Source: JAJPGZ01 sp038229295
Lineage (GTDB): Bacteria > Verrucomicrobiota > Verrucomicrobiia > Chthoniobacterales > UBA10450
Direction of reading: 5' to 3'
DNA: 36,119 nucleotides
NCBI GenBank assembly: GCA_038229295.1
Contig: JBBROO010000032.1
Span: forward strand, 1-36,119
Below the pieces are notes generated by a model. That model saw only the letters and a program-made list of their open reading frames with translations, was not told the origin of the DNA and did no database searches. Shown piece by piece: positions 8,463 to 18,245 of this stretch; position 1 is the stretch's first letter; each line of letters opens with the position of its first letter. The position numbers and the translations under genes were made by a program.

Positions 8463-8494
8463 AAATTCAAATCCCTTTCGAGAGCCGAAACTGT

Positions 8495-8518
8495 AGAGGC
8501 GGCTGTCCTCAGCCGCAA
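8495..8518. repeat. Short palindromic repeat between genes
   Basis: GCGGCTG (8499-8505) and CAGCCGC (8510-8516) form a 7-bp stem with a TCCT loop, between the decarboxylase stop and the PpiD-like start. No U-tract follows on either strand, so it is more REP-like than a terminator. Confidence 0.5.
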
Positions 8519-8523
8519 ATCCG

Positions 8524-9966
8524 TTACAACGCCGTCGCCGTTTCCTGAATCAACGCCCACACGTTCCGCAAATGTTGCTCGGTCGTGAGCACATTCCCCA
8601 GGCCGATGCGCATAACGGTGCGGCCATTTAATTTTGTTTGCGTCAGATACGCGCGCCCGGATGCGTTGATCCGTTCCACCATCTCGCTATTCAACATGTC
8701 GATCTTATCGGCGTCGGCCCTAACGAATCGAAAACAAACCACGCCCATGTTCACCGGCGCAGCCAACTCAAAGCGATTATCGATCTTGACCCAGTCGGCG
8801 AAAAGTTTCGCTAGCCGCAAATGCTCGCGGATGCGCGCCGCGATTCCTTCGCGTCCGAATGCGCGCCATACCACCCACGCCTTGAGCGCGCGAAATCTTC
8901 TCCCAAGTTGAACTCCGTAGTCCATGTAATTGATCTCGGCGCTTTTCGCGTCGCGCAGATGCAAATGTTCAGGCTCGATCGTGAACAGACGCCGCAAACG
9001 ACCGATATCGCGGACGTAAAGCGCGCTGAAATCGAATGGAACAAAAAGCATCTTGTGTGGATTGATGACGATGGAATCGGCTTCGCTCCAACCGTCCGCG
9101 ACCCATTTGCATTCGGGCAACAACGCCAGACCCGCGCCGTAAGCTCCGTCGATGTGCAGCCACATTTTTTCTTCGCGACAGATTCGCGCGATCTCCGAAA
9201 CGGGATCGACGCTCGTGGTCGATGTTGTCCCAACCGTCGCGACCACCGCCATCGGCCGGAAATCTTCTTGTCGATCTTGCGCGATCATTTTGCGCAACGC
9301 CGCCACGTCCATCCGGAATTCCGAATCGCTCGGAACCCGTCGCACGTTTTCTTCCCCGATGCCGATGGCGATCGCACTCTTCTCCACCGAGCTGTGCGCC
9401 TGGTCGGAAGCATAAATACGAAAGACCGGCAGATCGCGTCCGCTCAACCCCAGTTTCCGCGTCTCCGGCGCCGCTGTTTCGCGCGCCGTGGCCAGCGCGT
9501 GCATGGTCGAGATCGAAGCCGTGTCATAAACCACGCCGGCGAAATCGTTAGGCAAACCGAGCCATTGCCGCAACCAATCGAGCACGAGGGTTTCGAGTTC
9601 CGTCGCGGCCGGCGCTGTCTTCCACGTCATGGCATTGACGTTGAGCGCTCCGGTTATCATTTCGGCGAGAATGCCCGGACTCGTCGTGGTGCAACCGAAG
9701 TAGCTCATGAATTGCGGATGCGCCCAATGCACCACGCCGGGCACGATGACGCGGTCGATGTCGGCAAATATTTTTTCAATCGATGAGCCGGCTTCGGGCG
9801 CAGCGGTATCGAGTTGCTCCAGAACTTCTCCCGGTTTCATCTCCGCAGAGATGGGACGCTGCTCGATGTGTTCCCGGTACTCGGCGATCCAATCCGCGAG
9901 TTGATGAAGTTGTTGCCGAAAAATTTCCGGCGAGACATCGCCGAGTTCTCGTTGTCGATCTTGCAC
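8524..9966 (-). CDS. Group II pyridoxal-phosphate-dependent amino acid decarboxylase
   Basis: The 480-residue protein matches the aromatic amino acid/glutamate decarboxylase family (PLP fold type I). Visible family blocks are HPQFMSYFGCTTTSPGILAEM, ETLVLDWLRQWLGLP, ASDQAHSSVEKSAIAIGI, WLHIDGAYGAG (the Asp that contacts the pyridine ring) and INPHKMLFVPFDFS with the Schiff-base lysine near residue 305. The C-terminal domain carries FRFVRADADK. Substrate cannot be told from sequence; aromatic amino acids are most likely. The GTG start overlaps the tamA TAG stop (TAGTG), suggesting translational coupling. A decamer copy lies in its first codons. Confidence 0.92.
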   Translation of the reverse strand: MQDRQRELGDVSPEIFRQQLHQLADWIAEYREHIEQRPISAEMKPGEVLEQLDTAAPEAGSSIEKIFADIDRVIVPGVVHWAHPQFMSYFGCTTTSPGILAEMITGALNVNAMTWKTAPAATELETLVLDWLRQWLGLPNDFAGVVYDTASISTMHALATARETAAPETRKLGLSGRDLPVFRIYASDQAHSSVEKSAIAIGIGEENVRRVPSDSEFRMDVAALRKMIAQDRQEDFRPMAVVATVGTTSTTSVDPVSEIARICREEKMWLHIDGAYGAGLALLPECKWVADGWSEADSIVINPHKMLFVPFDFSALYVRDIGRLRRLFTIEPEHLHLRDAKSAEINYMDYGVQLGRRFRALKAWVVWRAFGREGIAARIREHLRLAKLFADWVKIDNRFELAAPVNMGVVCFRFVRADADKIDMLNSEMVERINASGRAYLTQTKLNGRTVMRIGLGNVLTTEQHLRNVWALIQETATAL

Positions 9967-12137
9967 TAGAAGGCGAAACCGAAACTGAAATGGAACGCGC
10001 CGAAATCTTCGCCCGGATGCCGGTCGGGATTCACTCCGTAATCGAGACGGATCGGACCGATGGGCAAGCGATAACGCAGGCCGAGGCCGACCGCATAACG
10101 AAGTTCATCGAGGCCGGGCTCTTCCGATGTCGGGAGCAAATTTCCGGCGTCGGTGAAGACGGCGCCCTGCAATTCGCCGTAAATCGGAAAGGTGTATTCC
10201 GCATTGAAGACGGTGGAAAATTCCCCGCCGAGCGGATTACGATGTCGATCTAACGGACCGAGCTGGCGTTCGCTGAAACTGCGCACGGTGGTGCCGCCGC
10301 CATTAAAAAGACGTTCGTCGATCGGGAGCGTGACCGCTTCGTCCGGGCCGGTGTTATTGAGCGAATGCACGACGGCGAGGCGTGCGCCAACCGCGACCCC
10401 GGATTGTTGGAACCAGCGCTGCAAAAATGTGCCGCGTTTATCTTCGACGACGCCGGGTGTGAGATTTTTCGGACCGAAGGGCAGATAGTAACCGGCGCGC
10501 ACGGTCGTGCGGAAAAGTTCGATCTCGCTGCCTAACGCCGCCGCCGCCACATCGAGTGTGTTGTTAAAAACGAATCCGCGCGGAGCGACGAGCGGACTCT
10601 CGCGCAGATCGAGAGTCTGCGTGAAACCGATGGAGTCGATGAAGTAGGATGTTTGCCCGAGATATTTGTCTTTGATTTCCGCGCTCGTGACTTCGACGTG
10701 GCGCGCGGTGAAGATGGCGCCGATCTCATACTGCTTCGTTATCTTGCGCGTGAGTTCGCCGCGGGCGCCGAGTTCGAATTTCGAATAGCCATCGTAATCG
10801 AAGCTGACCGCGTAGACCTTTGTCTTAAGATCGACATCGGTATCCATGAGGAATGGATTTTCGTAAAGAATTTCTCCTTTGTAGCTGCGTTGCGAAACTT
10901 CGGTGGAGAACGTGATCGGCCGGCCGGAACCAAAAAGATCGCGTTCGCGATATTGCAGGCCGCCGATCAAACCTTCGTAGGTGCCGTAACCGACCGACAA
11001 TCCGAACTCCTTGCTCTTCGCTTCCTCGGCGGTGATGTCGAGCCGGAGCGCGTCACCGGCGATGGGCGTAGGCTTGATTTGCAACAGAGTGAAGAGACCC
11101 GTGCGCATGAGCGCGCGAAATTTTTCGTCGAGCAAATCGGGGCTGTAAGTTTTGCCGTTTAAATTGCTGAAGCGTTTCGTCACATAAGTCGGATGCAGTC
11201 GCGTGAGGCCGCTGACTTGCGCGTCGGTGAAGTGATAAACAGGACCGGGCGCGATCGCGACCTGCACCGGAATGTGGCCGTCACGCGCCGCGGTCGGTTC
11301 GCCCGTTGCCTCCACTTTCACATCGTAATAACCGCGCGATTTGAAATAGGCTTGCAATCGACGCGGCACATCGGCCACGCGCGCTTCGGTGTAAGGCGCC
11401 TCGAGAAGATCGGCGATCTGTCCGCGCAATTCCTCCGCGCCGTAAATTGTCTTGCCCGTGAATGAGACGTCGCCGAAAAAATATTGGCGGCCCTCGCGGA
11501 TCGGAATCGTTACATCGACCTGACTGGTCTCATCACGAAAGTTGTAACGCGGTGGATCGACCGCGGCATCCAAAAATCCTTCGGCCACATAAAGCCGATG
11601 GAGAAGATCGACACCTTCCTTCACGTCCGCTTCGACGAATGGAAGATTTTTCTGCAACTTCGAGTAGCGCTCGCGCGTCGGCCCGACCACAAATTCGAAG
11701 AGTTTATCGGCGGGCTCGTGTTCGTTCCCATCAAACGTGATCGTGCCCAGCGTCATGATCGTGCCTTCGTCGATGTCGAGTCGGAGCCGATCGCTCGATT
11801 CGATTTTGTAATGCACGCTCACTTTGGTGTAGCCGTGCTTGCGATAAAAAAGCTCGACAAAGAACGCGAGATCGTCCGCCCGCGCCGCCGTAAGGCCGAG
11901 TTCGTCGATCGATGCAATCTGCTCCTTCAGTTGCGAACGCAGTTCGCTGTCCTTGAAAGCGCGTTGTCCCTGAAACTCAATCGTGTTCGTGTGCTGCGCT
12001 TTCTTGTCCTGCGCCTTCGCCACCGCGTGCTGCTCCTTTTGCTTTTCTTCGGGGCGCGGAACGTCCACCGCCGTCTGCGCCGACAATTGAACGACGAAGA
12101 TTACGCTGCTAAAAAAAAGAATGAGCCTGCGTCGCAT
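9966..12137 (-). CDS. tamA: TamA/BamA-family outer membrane assembly protein (Omp85)
   Basis: About 723 residues from the ATG at 12137, which overlaps the tamB stop as TGATG; a TTG one codon earlier is possible. A signal peptide (RRRLILFFSSVIFVVQLSAQ) is followed by POTRA domains. Examples are NTIEFQGQRAFKDSELRSQL, LGTITFDGNEHEPADKLFEFVVGPT, QYFFGDVSFTGKTIYGAEEL and VYHFTDAQVSGLTRLHPTYV. The C-terminal Omp85 barrel includes FNGGGTTVRSFSERQLGPLD (the conserved VRGF/Y-type L6 motif reads VRSF) and ends in GFGFAF-like aromatic residues (FHFSFGFAF). With TamB it would move autotransporters or other outer-membrane components. BamA itself is less likely because of the tamB neighbour. Confidence 0.9.
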   Translation of the reverse strand: MRRRLILFFSSVIFVVQLSAQTAVDVPRPEEKQKEQHAVAKAQDKKAQHTNTIEFQGQRAFKDSELRSQLKEQIASIDELGLTAARADDLAFFVELFYRKHGYTKVSVHYKIESSDRLRLDIDEGTIMTLGTITFDGNEHEPADKLFEFVVGPTRERYSKLQKNLPFVEADVKEGVDLLHRLYVAEGFLDAAVDPPRYNFRDETSQVDVTIPIREGRQYFFGDVSFTGKTIYGAEELRGQIADLLEAPYTEARVADVPRRLQAYFKSRGYYDVKVEATGEPTAARDGHIPVQVAIAPGPVYHFTDAQVSGLTRLHPTYVTKRFSNLNGKTYSPDLLDEKFRALMRTGLFTLLQIKPTPIAGDALRLDITAEEAKSKEFGLSVGYGTYEGLIGGLQYRERDLFGSGRPITFSTEVSQRSYKGEILYENPFLMDTDVDLKTKVYAVSFDYDGYSKFELGARGELTRKITKQYEIGAIFTARHVEVTSAEIKDKYLGQTSYFIDSIGFTQTLDLRESPLVAPRGFVFNNTLDVAAAALGSEIELFRTTVRAGYYLPFGPKNLTPGVVEDKRGTFLQRWFQQSGVAVGARLAVVHSLNNTGPDEAVTLPIDERLFNGGGTTVRSFSERQLGPLDRHRNPLGGEFSTVFNAEYTFPIYGELQGAVFTDAGNLLPTSEEPGLDELRYAVGLGLRYRLPIGPIRLDYGVNPDRHPGEDFGAFHFSFGFAF

Positions 12138-15100
12138 CAACGAAATCGAATTAAGTATTTCACCATTCCCTTAAATCCACCGCCCACGTCCAGGTCGCCT
12201 AACAAAACAAACTGGTCATTCACTTTGAATCGTGCCGTGGCCTGGCGCTGGCCGGTCCGCGGATCAGTCTGGCCGATATCAAGATCCAACCGGTCAAACA
12301 CGGAATTGTTCTGCGTCTGTGCGCCTTTCTTGAAAATTTTTCGGTAAAGCTGTTGCACAAGAAGAGTCGCGGCGCGACCGGCCAGGACGTTATTGTTTCC
12401 GGTTAATTCTTCACGCGTCGTTCCGGTCGCAAGCAAAGAAATCACTTCTTCCTGCGGCAATGGCGGCTCGCTCGTGAAAACGGCTTCGGGTGAAAGCGTG
12501 GTTCCATATATATATACGTGAATGATGTAATCGCGTATGACCGAGGTCCCATGCAAATCCATTTTCGGATTTAAAGAATCGCTCGGATCAAAATAAAGAA
12601 ATCCGTAGGCAATCTCCAACCGGCTGAAGGGCAATGTCGCCTCCACATTTTCCAATCGCACGGTCCCCTGTAAACCAGGATGCAAACCGGTGCCGATCAA
12701 GTGCAAATCTGCGACCGCGCCGCCGAATGCCATGTTGCCGCGAATGCGAAACGGATCCTTCGTTTTAATCGCGACATCAAATTTCCAGTCGCGCAACGGC
12801 GGTGCTGGAAACGAAAACTCGGGGCGCGACTCCGGCGGCTGTGGCGGCGGCCGTCCCGGCAATCCGATCGGAAGCAGGTCGATGTTTTTCAGAATCTGAC
12901 TGTTCGTCATCGCGATGGTGCCAGTCACGCTCGCGCTGTTGAATGGGCCGACGATTTTGACGTCGGCATCGGCCCGCGCCGTCAGGATGTCGCTTCGCGC
13001 GATCAACGCGCTGTCCGCCTTTATTGCAAGATCGACAACTGGCTGTGTCAGTTTCGGAAACTTCAATCCGCCGGTGACGGTGAACTTCCCGCCGGAAAGT
13101 TCGCCGCCGAATTGTTGCAATGTCAGCGCGTCGCGCTCGAAATTCAGGCGCGCTTTGAAATTCGTTAGGGCCGGCACCGTTGCATTGTCGGAACGCGCGA
13201 CATTCACCGTCATATCGCCCGAGCCGCTCAATACCGGCTGGGCGATCGTTCCCTTCACATCGACGTCGAGCGCGACATCGCCATCGATCTGCTCCAGCAC
13301 CGGCGCGAATTGCCGGATGAAATTCACCGAACTGCGCGGCAAATGCACCTTCGCGGTAATTGGCGTGTCGTCCGACAAACCTCCGGCGCGCGCGACTTTG
13401 GCCGCGTCGAATGGCAAACTTGCCGTCAACTCTAGCGGCTGAATCTTCGATTGCTGCAATTTACCGGCGACCGTCAGTTGATTGTTCTGCGCCTGCGCGG
13501 TGAGATCGAAAGTGGCGGGATCGAAGTTCGGCAGATCTGGACTCCGCAGCTCGCGCATTTGCAAATCGAGACGCGCGTCGAGTTTTCCGAGCGTGCCTTT
13601 GGCGTCGACTTTCACATTCACAGAACCCGAGGCCATCGGCTTCATCCCGAAATCCTCGAACAATTTCTTGATGTCGATGTTCTCCGATTGAAACGTGATC
13701 GCCACCTTGCCATCAGCCGGAGATAACGGCGCATTCGTGCCCAGATTTTTCCACACGAACGGAACCGAAATATAACCTGACGCGTATTTCGCCTTGCCCT
13801 GATCGAGTTGAATCTTGGTGATCTCGAGCGTCTCACCTTTCGCTTGCGCGATTGCTTGAAAATCCATCTTGTCGCTGCGGAGAAAAATGATCGGCACATC
13901 GAGACCCGCCGGCGAATAGCTGGTATCGACGTTCGCCTGCAGTGCCCGCAAATTTCCCCAGCGACCTTTTTCGAGCGCGAGTTTTAGTTTGCCCGTGTTC
14001 TTGAAAGTCTTCGCGTCGCCGCTTCCTTCCCAATCCAAAACGAAGGAGCCGCCCAACTCCTTTTCATTTCCAGACACGCGCAGCAACGGCTTGAGCACCG
14101 CAAGATCGACAATGTTGACCGCGATCTTTCCGCTGTAATGATTGGGCGCGTCGAGCGAGAAATTTCCGTCCGCGCTCACGAAGTCGCGCTCATTTAATCG
14201 CACGATGAAATCTTTCATCGTCACCAAATTGTTCACCACCGTCACATCGCCGCTGATCTGTTGAAAGACGAGATCGTGCATCCGCACGTTCGTTCCCAAG
14301 ATCGACAATTGCCCATTCGCCACTTGGTTTTTCCAATCGATCTGCCCGGTGATTTTCAGCGGCCCGCTCAATTTCCACGCCGAGTCAGCCTTCCAAAAAT
14401 CCGCCAGCTCCGCCGCGGTCAACGAAACACTGAAGTGCGCCGGTTGCGCCGCCGCCGTTCCAAAATCTTCCGGCAAAATATAATCGCCGTGGATATTCAC
14501 TTCGTTTTGATTCCGACGGCCGACCAGATTTGAAAAGTCGACGCGCTCGGCGTCTTCCACGATCCGTCCGTCCACCGCATCAAATTGATAGTCGCCGCTG
14601 CGCACATTCTCGGCGTGCAAATCCATCGTTGAATGAAGATCGGCATACCACGGCTTCTTCGACTCCGCCGGCGGCATCACTTTCGACGCTTTGATATTGG
14701 CGCTGAGTTTCTCCATCGCGTTTTCTTGAAACGCGATCGATCCGCCTAACAAGGCCAAGTCGGCCGTGAGTTTGGCATTGACGATGTCGATCTTGCCGTT
14801 GAGTTGCCCCGAGCCGCTCAACTTTTGCGGCATCCCCGCCGTCAGTTGTTTCAAATCGGGAGCGGTCGCCGCGATTTCGAGCGTCGCCGGACTTCGTCCG
14901 AATTCTCTGACGTTCGCCGGCAATTTCGCCGAACCGTGAAGATGAATCTGGTTTTGTCCTTGCGTGATCTCGCCCGATTGCAAAGTCGCCGTCCCATCTT
15001 TCGCCGTGAGTTGAAAGATGGCGTGGTCAAATTCGATCGCATCTTGATGAAACTTGTCGAGCTGCGCAAAAGCCGTTCCGTTCCAACTTCGCGGCGCGCT

Positions 15101-16015
15101 CAACAACCCGCTAAGATCGACATCGAGCTTTGCGATCTCGCCGCCGACGATTCCTTCCGGCAGCGCGATGTATTTGTTAATGACGCCGGCCGGAAATTTC
15201 TCGGCGTGCAAATGAATCTCCGTTTGCAGCGAGGTATGCGATTCCGTCATATTAATCGACGCAGCCAGATGTCCGGCGCCGACTGGATAATCCAAAATCA
15301 TCGCCAGTTTCCCGTCGGCGATTTTTGAGGCATCGACATCGAGCGAGCGAATGCGCTCTTCATTCGAAAGAACCACATCGCTCAAAATTAAATTCCTGTT
15401 CGCATACGTCGTCCCTGCGGAAATTTTTAACCAGGTTTGCCCGCCGACCAGTTGCAGCTTGTCGATCTTGAGCGCGCCGGGACTCCGCGGATTCAAATCA
15501 AGATCGACATGCTCCATCACAAAATCGTGCGGCTGGTTTCGCACGACGACGGTCGCGTCCGTTAGGCGAACCCGCTCCGGAAACAAATTCGGAAGCTCGA
15601 TCTTCTTTTTCGGATTAGGCGGGCTCGGTTTCAGCGGCGTCGCCGCGGGATTCAAAACGATGCGCGCGTTCCGCGCTTCCAGATTCCATATCGCGCCCAA
15701 TCCGTGCCGCAACAGGCCTAACAAACCGTAATCGGCGTGGACAAGATCGACATCGATCGCCTCCACGTCGCTTGGGCCGGTCGGAACAACATGCAGGCTC
15801 CGGATCGTGAGATTGGTGAAAATGCTTCCCTCGCTGCGGAATTCAAGCTTCAGATTTTCTTTCGCGGCGTAGTGCTGCGCGATGCGATGGCCGAGGCCGA
15901 GAAGAAGTGGTCGGTGAAAAATCAGGAGCAGCGCGCAGAAAATTCCCAGCGCGATCGCCGCCCGGCGCCGCCAACTCCCGCTCTTGTGAAACGTAGCCAG
16001 ACCCTCTTCATCCAC
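12137..16015 (-). CDS. tamB: TamB-like translocation/assembly module (DUF490, AsmA-like)
   Basis: A 1292-residue protein with one N-terminal membrane anchor (about residues 19-40, AIALGIFCALLLIFHRPLLL). A very long region of repetitive beta-rich AsmA/DUF3971-type segments follows. The C-terminal TamB domain (about 1050-1292) has ATGTTREELTGNNNV, AATLLVQQLYRKIFK, DRLDLDIGQTDPRTGQRQATARFKVNDQFVLLGDLDVGGGFKGMVKYLIRFR. TamB bridges the inner membrane and TamA and is thought to carry lipids or substrates across the periplasm. The start is GTG at 16015. It heads the tamB-tamA-decarboxylase operon. Eight decamer copies lie within it, the highest number of any gene here. Confidence 0.93.
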   Translation of the reverse strand: MDEEGLATFHKSGSWRRRAAIALGIFCALLLIFHRPLLLGLGHRIAQHYAAKENLKLEFRSEGSIFTNLTIRSLHVVPTGPSDVEAIDVDLVHADYGLLGLLRHGLGAIWNLEARNARIVLNPAATPLKPSPPNPKKKIELPNLFPERVRLTDATVVVRNQPHDFVMEHVDLDLNPRSPGALKIDKLQLVGGQTWLKISAGTTYANRNLILSDVVLSNEERIRSLDVDASKIADGKLAMILDYPVGAGHLAASINMTESHTSLQTEIHLHAEKFPAGVINKYIALPEGIVGGEIAKLDVDLSGLLSAPRSWNGTAFAQLDKFHQDAIEFDHAIFQLTAKDGTATLQSGEITQGQNQIHLHGSAKLPANVREFGRSPATLEIAATAPDLKQLTAGMPQKLSGSGQLNGKIDIVNAKLTADLALLGGSIAFQENAMEKLSANIKASKVMPPAESKKPWYADLHSTMDLHAENVRSGDYQFDAVDGRIVEDAERVDFSNLVGRRNQNEVNIHGDYILPEDFGTAAAQPAHFSVSLTAAELADFWKADSAWKLSGPLKITGQIDWKNQVANGQLSILGTNVRMHDLVFQQISGDVTVVNNLVTMKDFIVRLNERDFVSADGNFSLDAPNHYSGKIAVNIVDLAVLKPLLRVSGNEKELGGSFVLDWEGSGDAKTFKNTGKLKLALEKGRWGNLRALQANVDTSYSPAGLDVPIIFLRSDKMDFQAIAQAKGETLEITKIQLDQGKAKYASGYISVPFVWKNLGTNAPLSPADGKVAITFQSENIDIKKLFEDFGMKPMASGSVNVKVDAKGTLGKLDARLDLQMRELRSPDLPNFDPATFDLTAQAQNNQLTVAGKLQQSKIQPLELTASLPFDAAKVARAGGLSDDTPITAKVHLPRSSVNFIRQFAPVLEQIDGDVALDVDVKGTIAQPVLSGSGDMTVNVARSDNATVPALTNFKARLNFERDALTLQQFGGELSGGKFTVTGGLKFPKLTQPVVDLAIKADSALIARSDILTARADADVKIVGPFNSASVTGTIAMTNSQILKNIDLLPIGLPGRPPPQPPESRPEFSFPAPPLRDWKFDVAIKTKDPFRIRGNMAFGGAVADLHLIGTGLHPGLQGTVRLENVEATLPFSRLEIAYGFLYFDPSDSLNPKMDLHGTSVIRDYIIHVYIYGTTLSPEAVFTSEPPLPQEEVISLLATGTTREELTGNNNVLAGRAATLLVQQLYRKIFKKGAQTQNNSVFDRLDLDIGQTDPRTGQRQATARFKVNDQFVLLGDLDVGGGFKGMVKYLIRFR

Positions 16016-16135
16016 GAGGGAGCTACTCTATTTCCACGAGGGGAAAGAGCAAATCGTGCCCGGCTCGTTCGGTCCGTGGCCTTGGCAAATTTGGCCAAAC
16101 CAATCGGGCCTCCGCTCGCGTTCACTATTCACGCA

Positions 16136-16912
16136 ATGAATGGAAACCCGTTTGACGATCCGCTCGCGTTAAAAAACAGCCGCCTTCATTTTGTAAAAAA
16201 CGGTGCGATGGCGCCGGTTGATGGATTCGCGGAGAATGAAAATCTCTTTTTGTCAGAAGCGTACTTTGCCTTTTGCGACTTCGTGCAACGTCCGGAATTC
16301 TCGTGTGTCGGCGCCAAAGCCGCGCTCAATAGGGAAGGTCTCGGCTTCGCGATTTATCCAGAATTAGGTTCGGCCGAATCAGTGGCCGGACTCGCGCGCG
16401 ATCTCTGCCATTTCGCAAGATCAACAATCGCCACGGCTAACGAATACGCCACATTCGTGGCGGTGTTTCGCGGGCCGCGCGGAATTGACGAGGCCACATT
16501 CGAGCGATTCCTCTGGCAGCAACTCGAGCAATTGCACGCGCTCGACTCCGTCTATTTTGACTGGGACCCTCTCGTTAGGCCGGATCTGAGCGATCCCCAA
16601 TTCTCATTCAGCTTCGCCGGGTGCGCGTTTTACGTTATCGGGTTGCACGGCGAAAGCTCGCGCGAGGCGCGACGATTTCCGTGGCCGACACTCGTCTTCA
16701 ATCCGCACGAACAATTCCAACGCCTGCGCCGCGACGGAAAATGGAAGCGAATGCAGCACACGATTCGCGAACGCGAAGTCGCGCTGCAAGGCAGCATCAA
16801 TCCCATGGTGCGCGATTTCGGTGAGGAATCGGAGGCGCGACAATATTCCGGCCGCGCAGTGGCGAAAGATTGGACGCCGCCGACTGCGGGCAAATGTCCG
16901 TTCGCGCACTGA
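16136..16912 (+). CDS. YqcI/YcgG family protein (GntA-like, putative heme-dependent N-hydroxylase)
   Basis: The open frame reaches back into tamB, but the ATG at 16136 (MNGNPFDDPLALKNSRLHF) gives a 258-residue protein of normal family length. Family features are FCDFVQRPEFSCVGAKAALN near the N-terminus, HPxxP-type aromatic blocks, FPWPTLVFNPHEQF, and a C-terminal GKCPF motif. The family includes GntA, a heme-dependent guanidine N-hydroxylase of guanitoxin synthesis. The function here is an inference from that relationship. The next gene 23 bp downstream is DUF1989, a family with carboxyguanidine deiminase subunits, which supports a guanidino-compound role. A decamer copy lies between the two genes. 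Confidence 0.82.
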   Translation: MNGNPFDDPLALKNSRLHFVKNGAMAPVDGFAENENLFLSEAYFAFCDFVQRPEFSCVGAKAALNREGLGFAIYPELGSAESVAGLARDLCHFARSTIATANEYATFVAVFRGPRGIDEATFERFLWQQLEQLHALDSVYFDWDPLVRPDLSDPQFSFSFAGCAFYVIGLHGESSREARRFPWPTLVFNPHEQFQRLRRDGKWKRMQHTIREREVALQGSINPMVRDFGEESEARQYSGRAVAKDWTPPTAGKCPFAH

Positions 16913-16935
16913 ATCCTTCTTGTCGATCTTAGCGC

Positions 16936-17523
16936 ATGAGCGAGAAGCGACTCGAGCCTCAGACTGGGACCGCGTTCGAAATTAAAAAGGGTCAATGTCT
17001 CCGCGTGACCGACCTTGAAGGCGAACAAGTGGCCGACCTGGTCGCGTTCGCGCGCGCCGACAAAAGCGAATGGCTGTCGTCCGGCCGCAGCATTGACTAC
17101 GCGAACAATATCTACCTGACGACTGGCGACATTCTCTATTCGAATCGCAGCCGGCCGATGTTCACGATCACCGCGGACGATGTCGGCCGACATGATTTTC
17201 TCCTCACTCCCTGCAGCCGCGAAACGTTCGAGATTATTTACAAAAACACGAACGAACATCCGAGCTGCTTCGCCAATCTTTCGCGGCCTCTCGCGCAATT
17301 CGAGATCGAGCCCGATGCGATACCGACCACGTTTAACATTTTTATGAATGTCGAGATCGCGCCCGACGGTCGATTGTCGATCTTGCCGCCGCGTTCCAAA
17401 GCCGGCGATGCCATCACGCTGCGCGCGGAGATGGATTTGATCGTCGGCTTGACCGCGTGCTCGGCCGAGATGTCGAACAATTACAAATTCAAACCGATCG
17501 GCTTTCGAATTCTGGATCAGTAG
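16936..17523 (+). CDS. DUF1989 / urea carboxylase-associated family protein
   Basis: The 195-residue protein matches DUF1989. Blocks include KGQCLRVTDLEGEQVADLVAF, FTITADDVGRHDFLLTPCS, HPSCFANL, TTFNIFMNVEIAPDGRL and DLIVGLTACSAEMSN. Family members include CgdA/CgdB, the two subunits of carboxyguanidine deiminase in guanidine degradation; others are uncharacterised. The conserved Cys and His residues expected for metal or substrate binding are present (DDVGRHD, LTPCS, TACSAE). Only one DUF1989 gene is present, so it would have to act alone or as a homomer. It likely forms an operon with the upstream YqcI/YcgG gene. No strong ribosome binding site precedes the ATG. Confidence 0.88.
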   Translation: MSEKRLEPQTGTAFEIKKGQCLRVTDLEGEQVADLVAFARADKSEWLSSGRSIDYANNIYLTTGDILYSNRSRPMFTITADDVGRHDFLLTPCSRETFEIIYKNTNEHPSCFANLSRPLAQFEIEPDAIPTTFNIFMNVEIAPDGRLSILPPRSKAGDAITLRAEMDLIVGLTACSAEMSNNYKFKPIGFRILDQ

Positions 17524-17570
17524 TTAGGCGTTGCGCGCACCCGCGTCTCGCGTCACGCTTTCGCGCCGCG

Positions 17571-18236
17571 ATGAATCCCGAAAAACTTTTTGCCTACCTC
17601 GACGGAAACCTGCCGCCGGCCGAGCGAGCGGACCTGGAGCAGCGTTTGCTTGCCGATGCGCAACTGCAGCGCGAGCTCGAGATTGCGCGGCAAATTCACG
17701 CGCGGGCGCACGGCGAATCACGCGAGGTGATTTTTCATGATGAGATCGCGAGTTCAGCTCACGGCCGCAAGATGGCGCTGCGCGTCGGCGCCGCTTTCAT
17801 CGTACTTATGGCGCTGAATGTGGGCGCCGGTCTCTGGATCATCGCGCGGAAGGAAGCGGCCAATCCGAATCGCAAATTGCTCGAGACGCAAATGCGCGAG
17901 CAACTGACCAAGTCACTTGAGCAATCGGTGAAATCGGAACTCATTCCGCCGCCACTCGACGTGAACGACATCACCATTCCGGTCGCAATCGGCCGTCTGA
18001 CTTCGGTCGCGGACCAAGTTGTTACGACTGCGCAACGGCTCGGTGGCAAAGCGACCAAGGGATTACCGGATGTTCATCGCGTAGGTGTACTTGTCGATCT
18101 TCCGGCAAATCGCGAAGCGGAATTTCGCGCGGCCATCGCCACCATGATCGGCGGAGCGCCGACCGCGCCTCCGCCGGCGACGTCTGAAGGAACGAAAAGT
18201 TTCGTCGTGCAAATCGTCGAGCCGAATGCGCCATAG
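17571..18236 (+). CDS. Anti-sigma-factor-like membrane protein
   Basis: The ATG at 17571 gives 221 residues; the longer open frame overlaps the DUF1989 gene and is not credible. The N-terminus (MNPEKLFAYLDGNLPPAERADLEQRLLADAQLQRELE) looks like the cytoplasmic domain of anti-sigma factors, without zinc ligands. A single transmembrane segment lies at about residues 68-88 (GAAFIVLMALNVGAGLWIIA). A roughly 130-residue external domain follows. No sigma factor gene is adjacent, so the target is unknown and the name is by resemblance only. Confidence 0.6.
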   Translation: MNPEKLFAYLDGNLPPAERADLEQRLLADAQLQRELEIARQIHARAHGESREVIFHDEIASSAHGRKMALRVGAAFIVLMALNVGAGLWIIARKEAANPNRKLLETQMREQLTKSLEQSVKSELIPPPLDVNDITIPVAIGRLTSVADQVVTTAQRLGGKATKGLPDVHRVGVLVDLPANREAEFRAAIATMIGGAPTAPPPATSEGTKSFVVQIVEPNAP

Positions 18237-18245
18237 TCCGGCTTG

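Noticed and set aside
8821..9786. 321-codon plus-strand frame over the decarboxylase
   Set aside because: Shadow of a well-supported PLP enzyme.
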